NCBI RefSeq assembly: GCF_023805255.1
Contig: NZ_JAMSCK010000002.1
Span: forward strand, 248,001-312,000
Origin: Gramella jeungdoensis
GTDB lineage: Bacteria; Bacteroidota; Bacteroidia; Flavobacteriales; Flavobacteriaceae
Direction of reading: 5' to 3'
Length of the DNA: 64,000 nt
Under the pieces are notes generated by a model. The model saw only the letters and a list, made by a program, of their open reading frames with translations, was not told the origin of the DNA and did no database searches. Of the stretch, positions 52,200-61,486 are shown one piece after another (positions within the stretch are counted from its first letter, which is position 1; every line of letters starts with the position of its first letter). The position numbers and the translations under genes were made by a program.

Positions 52200-52231
52200 A
52201 CGGCTCAAATACCGTGCAAATTTATACGGTA
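52200..52231. promoter_or_regulatory. ACGG/ACCGT half-site array over the M23-operon promoter
   Basis: TACCGT (52210-52215) and ACGGTA (52226-52231) form a perfect dyad with a 10-base spacer, and a third half-site ACGG occurs at 52200-52203. On the minus strand a -7 element TAAATTTG lies within the spacer (52217-52224), 50 bases ahead of the M23 start. A regulator binding here would block or reshape that promoter. No good -33 element is seen on the minus strand. Confidence 0.45.
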
Positions 52232-52252
52232 AACGAACAAATATAGTAATTG

Positions 52253-52283
52253 TTTTGCCGTCTTCATAATTTAATGAATTTTG
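52253..52283 (+). promoter_or_regulatory. Candidate promoter of alaS
   Basis: TTTTG at 52253-52257, 18-base spacer and GAATTTTG (52276-52283; one mismatch to TAnnTTTG) followed by C. It would give a leader of about 9 bases before the alaS ATG at 52299. An alternative TATTTTTG at 52183-52190 would give a leader of over 100 bases and has no clear -33. Confidence 0.45.
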
Positions 52284-52298
52284 CAAGAAAATAACTGA

Positions 52299-54914
52299 AT
52301 GAAGTCACAGGATATCCGCAAAGAGTTTCTAGAGTTTTTCAAATCGAAATCCCATACTATAGTTCCATCGGCCCCCATGGTGATCAAAGATGATCCAACG
52401 CTGATGTTTACCAATGCCGGGATGAACCAGTTCAAGGAGTATTTTCTGGGGAACTCCACTCCAAAAAGCAGTAGGGTGACCGATACTCAAAAGTGCCTGA
52501 GAGTTAGCGGTAAACATAACGATCTTGAGGAGGTGGGGCATGACACCTATCACCATACCATGTTCGAGATGCTTGGAAACTGGAGCTTTGGAGATTACTT
52601 TAAGAAAGAAGCTATTAACTGGGCCTGGGAACTGTTGACGGAAGTGTATAAGATATCTCCTGAAAATCTCTATGTGTCAGTATTTGAAGGAAGTGACGAC
52701 CGCGACAATTTTGGTCTTGATACAGAAGCCCTGGAGCTCTGGAAAGAGATCGTGCCTGAAGAGAGAATCATTTTCGGTAATAAAAAAGATAATTTCTGGG
52801 AGATGGGCGATCAGGGGCCATGTGGGCCATGTTCCGAAATTCATATCGATATAAGATCAGAAGAAGAGAAGGCAAAGACGCCAGGGAGAGACCTTGTAAA
52901 TATGGATCATCCTCAGGTGGTGGAGATCTGGAACCTGGTATTCATGCAGTATAACCGAAAAGCTAACGGAGATCTTGAAGAACTGCCTGCGAAACATATC
53001 GATACCGGGATGGGCTTTGAACGTCTATGTATGGTACTTCAGGGAAAGAAATCTAATTACGATACCGATGTCTTTACACCACTTATTTCAGAAATTGAAA
53101 AGATAACCGGTTCAGATTATGGCAAGGCTGAAGAGACCGATATTGCCATGAGGGTAATCGCCGACCACGTGAGGGCTGTGGCTTTTTCAATTGCCGATGG
53201 ACAGCTGCCAAGTAATACCGGGGCAGGTTATGTGATAAGAAGAATCTTAAGAAGGGCCATTAGGTATGGGTTTACTTTTCTCGATACTAAACAGCCTTTC
53301 ATTTATAAGCTGGTATCTGTATTAAGTAAACAGATGGGACCAGCTTTTCCTGAATTGGAATCACAAGAAAACCTAATGCACAATGTTATCCGCGAAGAGG
53401 AAGCTTCTTTCTTAAGAACTCTTGAGCAGGGCCTTGTGCTTTTGGAGAATCTCATGAAGGAGACTGCCGATAAAAAAATATCAGGTGAAAAAGCCTTTGA
53501 ACTATATGACACTTATGGTTTCCCAATAGATCTCACTGCTCTTATCCTCCGGGAAAATGAATTTGAACTGGATGAGAAAGGTTTTGAAGAGGAGCTTAAA
53601 AAACAAAAAGATCGTTCCCGTAAGGCAACTCAGGTAAGTGCCGGGGACTGGACAGAGCTTACCGATGTCGAAGATGAGAGTTTTGTAGGCTATGATCAAC
53701 TGGAAGCTGATGTGAAAATTGCCAGATATCGTAAGGTGGAATCTAAAAAGAAAGGAGAGATGTACCAGGTGGTGCTTAACCGAACTCCTTTTTATCCTGA
53801 AGGTGGTGGTCAGGTTGGAGATAAAGGAATTCTTATGTCTTCTGAAGGCGAAGTGATAGATATAGAGGATACTAAAAAAGAAAATAACCAGATAGTACAT
53901 TTTGTAAAGAAGCTTCCCCGAAATCCTGAGGCCGATTTTGAAGCCATAGTGAATAAGACCGAAAGGGCGAGTACCGCGTGCAATCATACAGCAACTCATT
54001 TGCTTCACCAGGCTCTAAGGAGTATTCTGGGCTCTCATGTAGAACAAAAGGGTTCTATGGTTCAAAGCGATTATCTGCGATTCGACTTTTCACATTTTAG
54101 CAAGGTGACTGCAGAGGAGCTTAAGGAAGTGGAGGATTTTGTAAATGCCAGGATCAAAGATCAGATAGAGCTGGATGAAAAAAGAAATATTAGTTACCAG
54201 GAAGCTATTGATGAAGGTGCTATTGCCTTGTTTGGTGAGAAGTATGGAGATTCTGTAAGAGCCATTCGTTTTGGTGAATCCATGGAGCTTTGTGGTGGAA
54301 CCCATGTAGAGAACACTTCAGATATCTGGTATTTCAAGATCACCGGTGAATCGGCCGTTGCTTCAGGAATACGAAGAATTGAGGCTATTACAGGTGAAGC
54401 AGCCATGAAATATTTCGAAAAGCAAACCAATATACTGGATGAGATTAAGAGCGCATTAAAGAATCCAAAAGAGCCTTTGAAGGCTATCAATAATATTCAG
54501 GAAGAGAATGCTGCACTTAAAAAGCAGGTAGAAAGCTTATTAAAGGATAAGGCTAAGAATTTGAAGTCTGATCTTAAAAATGAGATCAAGCTTGTGGATG
54601 GTATAAACTTCCTTTCCAAAAAAGTGGATCTCGATGCCGGGGGTATTAAGGATCTTGCTTTCCAGTTAGGAGATGAAATTGACAATTTGTTTTTATTGTT
54701 CGGTACCGAGCAGAACGGAAAGGCCTTGCTTTCCTGCTATATTTCCAAAGATCTGGTTAAAGAAAAGGAACTGAATGCAGGGCAGATCGTGAGAGAGCTT
54801 GGAAAATATATCCAGGGAGGAGGTGGAGGCCAGCCATTCTTCGCTACCGCGGGGGGGAAGAATCCTGATGGTCTGAATGAAGCACTTCAAAAAGCTGAAA
54901 GTTTTATAAAATAA
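52299..54914 (+). CDS. alaS: Alanyl-tRNA synthetase
   Basis: Charges tRNA-Ala. 871 residues, normal for the family. The class II catalytic domain occupies the first 440 residues (motif 1 with [36 protein letters not shown]). The editing domain carries [12 protein letters not shown] with two zinc-site histidines, and CGGTHVENT with the third site Cys/His. The C-Ala region ends in a glycine-rich [16 protein letters not shown] loop. Divergent from the M23 operon. Confidence 0.98.
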   Translation: MKSQDIRKEFLEFFKSKSHTIVPSAPMVIKDDPTLMFTNAGMNQFKEYFLGNSTPKSSRVTDTQKCLRVSGKHNDLEEVGHDTYHHTMFEMLGNWSFGDYFKKEAINWAWELLTEVYKISPENLYVSVFEGSDDRDNFGLDTEALELWKEIVPEERIIFGNKKDNFWEMGDQGPCGPCSEIHIDIRSEEEKAKTPGRDLVNMDHPQVVEIWNLVFMQYNRKANGDLEELPAKHIDTGMGFERLCMVLQGKKSNYDTDVFTPLISEIEKITGSDYGKAEETDIAMRVIADHVRAVAFSIADGQLPSNTGAGYVIRRILRRAIRYGFTFLDTKQPFIYKLVSVLSKQMGPAFPELESQENLMHNVIREEEASFLRTLEQGLVLLENLMKETADKKISGEKAFELYDTYGFPIDLTALILRENEFELDEKGFEEELKKQKDRSRKATQVSAGDWTELTDVEDESFVGYDQLEADVKIARYRKVESKKKGEMYQVVLNRTPFYPEGGGQVGDKGILMSSEGEVIDIEDTKKENNQIVHFVKKLPRNPEADFEAIVNKTERASTACNHTATHLLHQALRSILGSHVEQKGSMVQSDYLRFDFSHFSKVTAEELKEVEDFVNARIKDQIELDEKRNISYQEAIDEGAIALFGEKYGDSVRAIRFGESMELCGGTHVENTSDIWYFKITGESAVASGIRRIEAITGEAAMKYFEKQTNILDEIKSALKNPKEPLKAINNIQEENAALKKQVESLLKDKAKNLKSDLKNEIKLVDGINFLSKKVDLDAGGIKDLAFQLGDEIDNLFLLFGTEQNGKALLSCYISKDLVKEKELNAGQIVRELGKYIQGGGGGQPFFATAGGKNPDGLNEALQKAESFIK

Positions 54915-54919
54915 AAATA

Positions 54920-54948
54920 AAATCCCGGATTTGTGACCGGGATTTTTT
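54920..54948 (+). terminator. Intrinsic terminator after alaS
   Basis: AAATCCCGG and CCGGGATTT form a nine-base perfect stem with an eight-base loop followed by T residues, six bases past the alaS stop. Confidence 0.92.
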
Positions 54949-54959
54949 AATTTAAGGAT

Positions 54960-55910
54960 ATGGAATTCAGGACTAAAGTTCCCGTGCAGGAGGGGTTTCC
55001 CAAGGTGGAGCATGCCAGTGGGGTGTTTCTTATTGGCTCCTGTTTTGTCGAAAATATCGGGGCTAAGCTGGATTGGTTTAAATTTCAAAACATCCAGAAT
55101 CCTACGGGAATTATTTTCCACCCTTCACCTATAAGAAGATTTTTTCAGCGACTCTCGAGTAATGATGATTACGGCGATAATGATGTGCTCCAGTTTAATG
55201 GTGGCTGGCAATCTCTGGAGGCGCATTCCGATATGCGACGGGAAATTAAAGAAGAGTGCCTGCAAGAGCTTAACATATCTTTACAAAGCAGTAGGGAGTT
55301 TCTGGCTAAGGCTTCTCATGTGATTATAAGCCTTGGGACTGCCTGGGGATACATTTATGAGGAGAGTGGAGATATTGTGGCTAATTGCCATAAGATCCCT
55401 CAAAAGAAATTTAGAAAAGAGCTCTCCTCTGTAGACGAAATAATTAATGATCTGGAGGTGATAAGTCATTCTATTTCACAGGTCACTGAAGATGCAAAGA
55501 TCATTTTTACTGTTTCTCCGGTAAGACATTTAAAGGATGGGATGGTGGAAAACCAACAAAGCAAAGCTCATCTAATTACAGCCCTACATGAATTTTTGAA
55601 GAATAGTAATTCGGCTGTCTACTTTCCGTCCTATGAAATCATGATGGATGAGTTGAGGGATTATCGTTTTTATACTGATGATATGCTGCACCCGAGCAAG
55701 GTGGCTGTGAATTATATCTGGAAGCTTTTTTCCTACAACTGGATATCGGAAAAATCACTTGAAATAAATGCTGAAATAGAGAAGATTCAGAAGGCACTTT
55801 CTCATCGTTCCCGGGCAGAAAATTCTGTAAGTCATAAGAAATTTCTTACGAAATTACAAGCGAAAATCGAGGAAATTCAAAAAAAACACCCTGAAATAAC
55901 CTTTCCTTAA
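54960..55910 (+). CDS. GSCFA-family protein
   Basis: Protein of 316 residues matching the GSCFA family through FLIGSCFVENIG near residue 24 and NPTGIIFHPSPI shortly after. These proteins resemble SGNH hydrolases with a GSCF nucleophile block; the late DDMLHPSKVAVNYIW block would supply Asp and His. Enzyme function in this family is not settled. No signal peptide, so it is likely cytoplasmic. It is followed by the 315-base gap that holds the RNA candidate. Confidence 0.88.
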   Translation: MEFRTKVPVQEGFPKVEHASGVFLIGSCFVENIGAKLDWFKFQNIQNPTGIIFHPSPIRRFFQRLSSNDDYGDNDVLQFNGGWQSLEAHSDMRREIKEECLQELNISLQSSREFLAKASHVIISLGTAWGYIYEESGDIVANCHKIPQKKFRKELSSVDEIINDLEVISHSISQVTEDAKIIFTVSPVRHLKDGMVENQQSKAHLITALHEFLKNSNSAVYFPSYEIMMDELRDYRFYTDDMLHPSKVAVNYIWKLFSYNWISEKSLEINAEIEKIQKALSHRSRAENSVSHKKFLTKLQAKIEEIQKKHPEITFP

Positions 55911-56000
55911 GCCTTGCTATTATTGGGATTGTTAAATTTTTAATATAATGGCAACAAATTTTTCATGCTTTATATTAAAATATTCGTATTTTTACCAAGC

Positions 56001-56143
56001 AGATTTGATGTAAATCTAATTGATTACGAAAGGATGTACACCTCAAATAATCAGCATTTTACAGATAATTTGTTTTCTAAAATTTGTTGGGGTAGATTTT
56101 AGAATATACTAAAGGACGGGTGGGGCCGTCCTTTAGTTTTTTA
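56001..56143 (+). ncRNA. Candidate structured small RNA (four consecutive hairpins, own terminator)
   Basis: The gap 55911-56225 holds no plausible gene but is highly structured. From 56001: AGATTT/AAATCT (loop GATGT); TGATTA with AGG, closed by CCT and TAATCA across a symmetric internal loop (56021-56053); TCTAAAAT/ATTTTAGA around a G-rich loop (56076-56103); and a 12-base perfect stem ACTAAAGGACGG/CCGTCCTTTAGT with a GTGGGG-containing loop (56108-56137) plus T6. A -7-like TATTTTTA at 55987-55994 puts a start near 56001, exactly at the first hairpin. I do not recognise it as 6S, tmRNA, SRP or RNase P RNA. Flanks 55911-55980 and 56144-56225 are AT-rich without recognised signals. Confidence 0.6.
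56108..56143 (+). terminator. Strong intrinsic terminator, end of the RNA candidate
   Basis: Twelve-base perfect stem, six-base loop and six T residues, 198 bases beyond the GSCFA stop. It could be the far end of the GSCFA transcript instead. Confidence 0.92.
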
Positions 56144-56225
56144 TGAACTTCATTTTAACTTTCTTTAGGATTTCATTTCTCCCGCTTCTGTCTCTTTTTT
56201 CCTAACTTTTCCTTCTCATAAATCT

Positions 56226-56846
56226 ATGTCTATGAAGAACATTCTACTTGCTGTACTGTTTATTGCCCTGGTTATCCTTGGTTTCATGTACTGGGAAAGC
56301 AAAAATGATGAGAAAGAAGGCTTAAAGGAAGATACAGCACTTATCCAGGAACAGATAAGGAACGTAGGAAAGCTTGTAGTGACAGAAGGTAGTTTTTCCC
56401 AGGTGTTTACCTACAAGAACTCGAAAAGCTTCTATTTCGATATTCTGTCAGCCCGAAAAAAGGCTCTTATCGTCGTGAATGCTGAAGTGAGTGTGGCTTA
56501 CGATCTAAGTAAACTTCAGATCGAGGTAGATGAAGAGAACAAGAAAGTGATCATAAAGGATATTCCGAAAGAAGAGATCAGCATCAACCCTAATATAAAA
56601 TATTATGATGTTACACAGGATTATCTCAACCAGTTTGAAGCTGAAGATTATAATAAGATAAAAGAGCAAATAGAAGAATCTTTGGCTAAAAAGATCGAAA
56701 GCTCATCTCTTAAGTCCAATGCTAAAAACAGGCTTGTCAGCGAACTTCAGAAGATTTATATTCTTACAAATAGTATGGGCTGGACCTTGGAATATAATAA
56801 CCAGCCCATAGAGAATTCGGAAACTCTGGAGGCTATTAAACTGTAG
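56226..56846 (+). CDS. DUF4230 family membrane-anchored protein
   Basis: Protein of 206 residues with an N-terminal helix (about 6-21) and an extracytoplasmic domain made of strands, including KLVVTEGSFSQVFTYKN and NAEVSVAYDLSKLQIEV, which fit DUF4230. Function unknown. Two start codons two apart (ATG TCT ATG) are possible; the second would remove two residues. Its 3' end overlaps the convergent aromatic hydroxylase gene by 11 bases. Confidence 0.8.
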   Translation: MSMKNILLAVLFIALVILGFMYWESKNDEKEGLKEDTALIQEQIRNVGKLVVTEGSFSQVFTYKNSKSFYFDILSARKKALIVVNAEVSVAYDLSKLQIEVDEENKKVIIKDIPKEEISINPNIKYYDVTQDYLNQFEAEDYNKIKEQIEESLAKKIESSSLKSNAKNRLVSELQKIYILTNSMGWTLEYNNQPIENSETLEAIKL

Positions 56847-58599
56847 GAGCTGCCAGATTGCTTTCGGTCATCTCAATCCCATCTTCGATAAGATGTTTTA
56901 CTTCCGGTCTGGATTTCTTAAGTTCCTGCAGGTGAGACTTTACCTCTGACGCTAATTTAGGATCATCTTCAGCAGCCAGCTCATAAATTTCTACCGATAA
57001 TAACCAGTCTTTTGGATGGTGTTTTTTAACTATATCAAATGCGGCATCCAGTGAGAATTTAGTGTTCTCTCCATTTCTAATATTTCTTACCGACTCATAA
57101 AGAGATTCCAGTTCTTCTCTTTCTGGTGTTTTCTTACTCTTTATAGTGGTGGTAGATGGTGTATGAGTAATAAGGTCAAACGAATCATGGTCTGCAGGGC
57201 CCGCGAAGGCCGAGATAATTTCTTTCCCGACAGCCATATCATAAGGGCCCCATTCAGGTTTGAAAAGTAATTCATCATTGTAAGTTACCGTACAGTTCTT
57301 AAAGCTTATCAGAATTATTTTTCCCTGTAGATTTCTGGTTCCTGTGATGATCTCTCCTTCAACTTTTATTCCTCCCTCAAATTCAAGGCTTACGTTTTCA
57401 CCTTCATATATCGCATAAGCCCGCAGGTCACGGGGACTCATATCTTCTATTGCCAGGTTGATGCCTTTTAGTTTTCCAACCGGTGAACCAAAACCCTCAG
57501 GGTGTGTGGAAACACCATGTCCCACCAGTTCTTTTTCCCGGTAGGCAAGTGCTGTTTTTCCTTTGGTTTGGAAATAGATAGGTTTTCCCTCATGTTCCTT
57601 AACATTGTCAAAATTACCGGAGATCTGGATGCCCGTACTCAACTCAATGCTTCCAATGGTTTTAGAATCTATAAGTTTTTGAACACCTTCAAGCCCTCCT
57701 TTTCTCAGGGCCATTTTATTGGCGAATTCTTCAAGCACAAGGCTTAAATGTGCAAAGTCTGGGATTACAAAAAGCTGTGGCTGAGGTTTGGTGATATCGA
57801 ATTCCTGCTTTGCAGCTTCAATAGTATAAGAATATTTTTTTACTTCATCGGTAAGGCAGGATTTGCTTTCCCCAATAGAGGAGAGAAGACCTGCGCCATA
57901 TATTTTAGGATGCTCCAAAGTTCCGATTAGGCCATATTCAACCGTCCACCAGTGAAGGTTCCTAATCTGAGCCATTTCACTTGGCTTAACTTCAGCATTC
58001 TGCAGCTCATCCACTTTTCTTTCAACTTCTTTTATCTTTTCTTTTGGAGTGTCCTCAGCCTCTTTTAGGATCGAAAGTTCTCTAATGGCTTCATAGATTT
58101 CATAATCGTGGGAGCTGGAAATCGCTTTACAGCCTATTTCTCCAAAACGTCGCAGGTATTCAGCGTATTCCGGATTTGCAATGATGGGGGCGTGGCCAGC
58201 ACCTTCATGGATAATATCAGGTGCGGGAGTATATTCTATATGTTCAAGCTGACGGATGTCGCTAGCGATTACAAGTACATTATATGCCTGGAATTCCATA
58301 AAGGCGGCCGGGGGAATAAATCCATCTACCGCCACTGCGGCCCATCCAATTTCCTTTAGAATACGATTCATCCCGTACATATTAGGGATGCTGTCTATAG
58401 AAATTCCCGTTTGTTTTAAACCTTCCAGATAGGATTCATGGGCAACCTTGCTAAGGTAATCAACATTTTTGCGCATAACATATCGCCAAACCGCCTGATT
58501 AATAGGAGTATAATCTTCATAATTCTGCGGTTTGATATATTGCTTCAGATGGGCTGGCAGCCTATCCAGTATCTCATTCGATTGAATATTATCTAACAT
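56836..58599 (-). CDS. Aromatic amino acid hydroxylase (phenylalanine 4-monooxygenase-like), long form
   Basis: Non-heme iron, pterin-dependent hydroxylase of 587 residues. The iron-binding 2-His-1-Glu triad is complete: His131 and His136 in IIHEGAGHAPI, and Glu221 in WWTVEYGLIG. The catalytic domain spans about 20-310. The remaining 270 residues, including a beta-rich segment (about 330-450) and a charged helical tail, are absent from short bacterial enzymes of about 260-300 residues. Long homologues occur in Bacteroidota. Substrate (Phe versus Trp or Tyr) cannot be fixed from sequence by eye; Phe is most likely. Sits next to hutU but transcribed separately. Confidence 0.9.
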   Translation of the reverse strand: MLDNIQSNEILDRLPAHLKQYIKPQNYEDYTPINQAVWRYVMRKNVDYLSKVAHESYLEGLKQTGISIDSIPNMYGMNRILKEIGWAAVAVDGFIPPAAFMEFQAYNVLVIASDIRQLEHIEYTPAPDIIHEGAGHAPIIANPEYAEYLRRFGEIGCKAISSSHDYEIYEAIRELSILKEAEDTPKEKIKEVERKVDELQNAEVKPSEMAQIRNLHWWTVEYGLIGTLEHPKIYGAGLLSSIGESKSCLTDEVKKYSYTIEAAKQEFDITKPQPQLFVIPDFAHLSLVLEEFANKMALRKGGLEGVQKLIDSKTIGSIELSTGIQISGNFDNVKEHEGKPIYFQTKGKTALAYREKELVGHGVSTHPEGFGSPVGKLKGINLAIEDMSPRDLRAYAIYEGENVSLEFEGGIKVEGEIITGTRNLQGKIILISFKNCTVTYNDELLFKPEWGPYDMAVGKEIISAFAGPADHDSFDLITHTPSTTTIKSKKTPEREELESLYESVRNIRNGENTKFSLDAAFDIVKKHHPKDWLLSVEIYELAAEDDPKLASEVKSHLQELKKSRPEVKHLIEDGIEMTESNLAAPTV

Positions 58600-58685
58600 G
58601 ATTCGGGTTTACTAAAACGTTTGCGTTAAAAGTACAAAATTTGAAACACAAAGGGAAGATTATTGCTTAACGACTGCGTATAAAA

Positions 58686-58708
58686 AAAGCCCCTTCCAAA
58701 GGGGCTTT
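58686..58708 (-). terminator. Intrinsic terminator after the DUF4136 gene
   Basis: AAAGCCCCTT and AAGGGGCTTT form a perfect ten-base stem with a three-base loop; the minus-strand side is followed by a seven-T run, ending the DUF4136 gene. Confidence 0.9.
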
Positions 58709-58718
58709 CATTGTTTTA

Positions 58719-59261
58719 TTATCTTTCCATTCCGGGAGGATATTTCTCCATTATTTTGGCTACGATCTCGTTGATGCGTTCCTGTTTTTTGTTCACTTCA
58801 CGGGCAAGTGCTGCAGTTCCCATGCCTTGCCATACCAGTTCCTTGTCTTCTGAATCTATTAGGTCTATATAGAGGGTGCCTTCACTGGTACGGTTAACTG
58901 TATTGAATCCGCTACCCCAGTACCATGGATGCCATCCCCAGCCATAACCCCAGTAGGGATAGCCATGCTGGTAAATGTTGATATTCTCATTCGTTTTTGT
59001 GAATATACTTACCAGTAGATCAGGGTTTTCAGACTTGGAAAAGCCTTTCTTTTGCATTTCGGTTTCTATAGCCCTGAGAATACGCTTTTTATCAAGGTCT
59101 GATATTTCGGCTTTATCTATACCCGGCTTAAAAAATGCGTAAGTGCCGTACTCACTGAAATTAGCTTCGCGATCATAATCTGATGCGACCCTCACGCTTT
59201 CACAGGAGGTAAAAAGAACTGCAAACAAAAGCAGTACAGGTGTAAATTTTAGAAATTTCAT
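58719..59261 (-). CDS. DUF4136 family lipoprotein
   Basis: Lipoprotein of 180 residues from the ATG at 59261, which yields a clean signal (MKFLKFTPVLLLFAVLFTSC, lipobox Cys20); a frame eight codons longer was rejected. DUF4136 features: VASDYDREANFSEYGTYAFF opening, a His/Trp/Gly/Tyr-rich middle segment (PYWGYGWGWHPWYWG) and GTLYIDLIDSEDKELVWQG. Function unknown; usually a periplasmic or outer-membrane associated protein. Starts 27 bases after hutU and may share its transcript. Confidence 0.85.
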   Translation of the reverse strand: MKFLKFTPVLLLFAVLFTSCESVRVASDYDREANFSEYGTYAFFKPGIDKAEISDLDKKRILRAIETEMQKKGFSKSENPDLLVSIFTKTNENINIYQHGYPYWGYGWGWHPWYWGSGFNTVNRTSEGTLYIDLIDSEDKELVWQGMGTAALAREVNKKQERINEIVAKIMEKYPPGMER

Positions 59262-59288
59262 AGGTTCGATTTTAAATTTGTACAAACT

Positions 59289-61277
59289 TTAATCGAAAAG
59301 CGTTGGATCAACCATGTTCGGGATGGTAAGCTTAAGTTGCGGATTCATCTCCATTGCGCGTTTGGCGGTGAAAACAGCTTCCTTGTTCCTAGCCCAGGAT
59401 CTGCGGGCAATTCCGTTGTTAACATCCCAGAACAACATAGATTTCAAACGATCTTCAGATGCTTTATCACCCTCAAGAATCATGCCGAAGCCTCCGTTAA
59501 TAACCTCTCCCCAGCCAACACCACCACCATTGTGGATGCTCACCCAGGTAGCTCCTCTAAAGCTATCTCCTATCACATTTTGTATGGCCATATCGGCTGT
59601 AAAGCGTGATCCATCATATATATTTGAGGTTTCTCTATAAGGAGAATCGGTTCCTGAGACGTCATGATGATCACGACCTAACACCACAGGGCCAATCTCC
59701 CCCCGGCCAATGGCATCGTTAAAGGCTTTTGCGATTTCTATTCTCCCTTCAGCATCGGCGTAAAGTATCCTGGCTTTTGAGCCAACCACGAGTTTGTTCT
59801 GCTGCGCTCCTTTGATCCATTTGATATTATCCTGCATTTGCTGCTGAATTTCAGAAGGAGACTTTTCTTTTAATTTATTAAGAACTTCAGTTGCGATCTC
59901 ATCGGTTTTTTGAAGGTCTTCCTCTTTACCCGAAGCGCAAACCCATCGGAAGGGACCGAAGCCATAATCAAAACACATCGGGCCCATGATGTCCTGAACA
60001 TAACTTGGATATTTGAAAGTTTTACCATCTTCACTTAAAATATCGGCGCCGGCTCTGGAGGCTTCCAATAAAAAGGCGTTTCCGTAATCGAAGAAATAGG
60101 TGCCTTTTGATGTGTGTTTATTAATAGCCGTGGCCTGTCTTCTCAGACTTTCCTGAACTTTTTCTTTAAATTCGTCAGGGTTTGAAGCCATCATTTCGTT
60201 GGCTTCCTTAAAACTTAGTTCAACCGGATAGTAACCCCCAGCCCATGGATTATGAAGAGAGGTCTGATCACTTCCCAGGTCGATGTAGATATCGTTTTCG
60301 GCAAAATATTCCCATACTTCCACCACGTTCCCCTGGAAGGCAATAGAGACCACTTCTTTATTTGCTTTTGCTTTTATGACCCTCTCAGCTAATTCCTGCA
60401 CATTGTCTATAACTTCATCAACCCATCCCTGTTTATGCCTGGTTTGGGTAGCTTTTGGGTTTACCTCTGCGCAAACAGTTATACAACCCGCAATATTTCC
60501 TGCTTTTGGCTGAGCTCCACTCATGCCTCCAAGCCCCGAAGTCACGAACAATTTTCCGCTGAGATCCTCGCCTTGTTTGGCGATCTTTCTACCGGCATTG
60601 AGAACAGTAATGGTGGTTCCATGAACAATTCCCTGCGGACCTATATACATATAGCTTCCGGCAGTCATTTGTCCGTACTGGGTGACTCCAAGCGCGTTGA
60701 ATTTTTCCCAGTCATCAGGTTTAGAATAATTAGGGATCATCATTCCGTTAGTGACAACTACTCGCGGAGCATTTGGATGAGACGGGAAAAGTCCCATAGG
60801 ATGACCCGAATACATCACCAGGGTCTGATTGTCGTCCATCTCGGCAAGATATTTCATTGTGAGCCTATATTGGGCCCAGTTCTGAAACACAGCTCCGTTT
60901 CCTCCATAGGTGATCAGCTCTTCAGGATGCTGTGCGACCTCAGGATCCAGGTTATTCTGGATCATGAGCATAATTCCTTTTGCCTGTACACTTTTCCCGG
61001 GATATTCATCTATGGGTCTGGCATAAAAATCATAATCGGGCTTAAAACGGTACATATAGATACGTCCGTATTTTTCAAGTTCTTCCCTGAATTCGGGAAG
61101 CAGTGTCGCATGATGTTTTTTGTCAAAATATCTCAATGCATTTTCAAGCGCCAGTTTCTTCTCGTCATCATCAAGAATCTTCTTACGCCTTGGAGCATGG
61201 TTTAAAGATTCGTCATAGGCCTTTGGCTCCGGTAAATTATCCGGAATTCCTTCCAGTATCTGATCCTTAAAATTCAT
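59289..61277 (-). CDS. hutU: Urocanate hydratase
   Basis: Second step of histidine degradation: hydrates urocanate to imidazolone propionate, using tightly bound NAD. The 662-residue protein is longer than the roughly 556-residue enteric enzyme, consistent with the larger family form. Signature regions are LFVTSGLGGMSGAQPKAGNIAG, GYYPVELSF and SIHNGGGVGWGEVINGG. hutH, hutI and hutG are not in the window. The DUF5522 gene lies three bases upstream on the same strand. Confidence 0.97.
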   Translation of the reverse strand: MNFKDQILEGIPDNLPEPKAYDESLNHAPRRKKILDDDEKKLALENALRYFDKKHHATLLPEFREELEKYGRIYMYRFKPDYDFYARPIDEYPGKSVQAKGIMLMIQNNLDPEVAQHPEELITYGGNGAVFQNWAQYRLTMKYLAEMDDNQTLVMYSGHPMGLFPSHPNAPRVVVTNGMMIPNYSKPDDWEKFNALGVTQYGQMTAGSYMYIGPQGIVHGTTITVLNAGRKIAKQGEDLSGKLFVTSGLGGMSGAQPKAGNIAGCITVCAEVNPKATQTRHKQGWVDEVIDNVQELAERVIKAKANKEVVSIAFQGNVVEVWEYFAENDIYIDLGSDQTSLHNPWAGGYYPVELSFKEANEMMASNPDEFKEKVQESLRRQATAINKHTSKGTYFFDYGNAFLLEASRAGADILSEDGKTFKYPSYVQDIMGPMCFDYGFGPFRWVCASGKEEDLQKTDEIATEVLNKLKEKSPSEIQQQMQDNIKWIKGAQQNKLVVGSKARILYADAEGRIEIAKAFNDAIGRGEIGPVVLGRDHHDVSGTDSPYRETSNIYDGSRFTADMAIQNVIGDSFRGATWVSIHNGGGVGWGEVINGGFGMILEGDKASEDRLKSMLFWDVNNGIARRSWARNKEAVFTAKRAMEMNPQLKLTIPNMVDPTLFD

Positions 61278-61280
61278 TCG

Positions 61281-61454
61281 TTATGTTTCTTGTCGGTTTG
61301 TTTTTTTGTTGTATCCGTAGGGACAATGGCGACAACCGCTTTCACAGCAATAACCTCTTTTTAAATGATATTGCTCGGTAAAACAGCGATAGCCTTCAGG
61401 GGTAATATAATAATCGCCCTCCTCTAACGGTATTCTTTTCTTCTGAAAACTCAT
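61281..61454 (-). CDS. DUF5522-like tiny cysteine-rich protein
   Basis: Protein of 57 residues from the ATG at 61454 (a TTG at 61469 would add five). The sequence opens PLEEGDYYITPEGYRCFTEQ and continues with CCESGCRHCPYGY, giving four closely spaced cysteines plus one upstream, a pattern suited to zinc or iron-sulfur binding. Only DUF-level assignment is possible. It is three bases upstream of hutU, so co-expression is likely. Confidence 0.78.
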   Translation of the reverse strand: MSFQKKRIPLEEGDYYITPEGYRCFTEQYHLKRGYCCESGCRHCPYGYNKKTNRQET

Positions 61455-61486
61455 GGGGCTAAAATACAATTTCTTATCTTGAAAGC

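Noticed and set aside
60435-61205. Open frame of 256 codons antisense to hutU
   Set aside because: It is a shadow of the strongly conserved hutU frame; its translation has no recognisable domain, and codon usage does not look coding.
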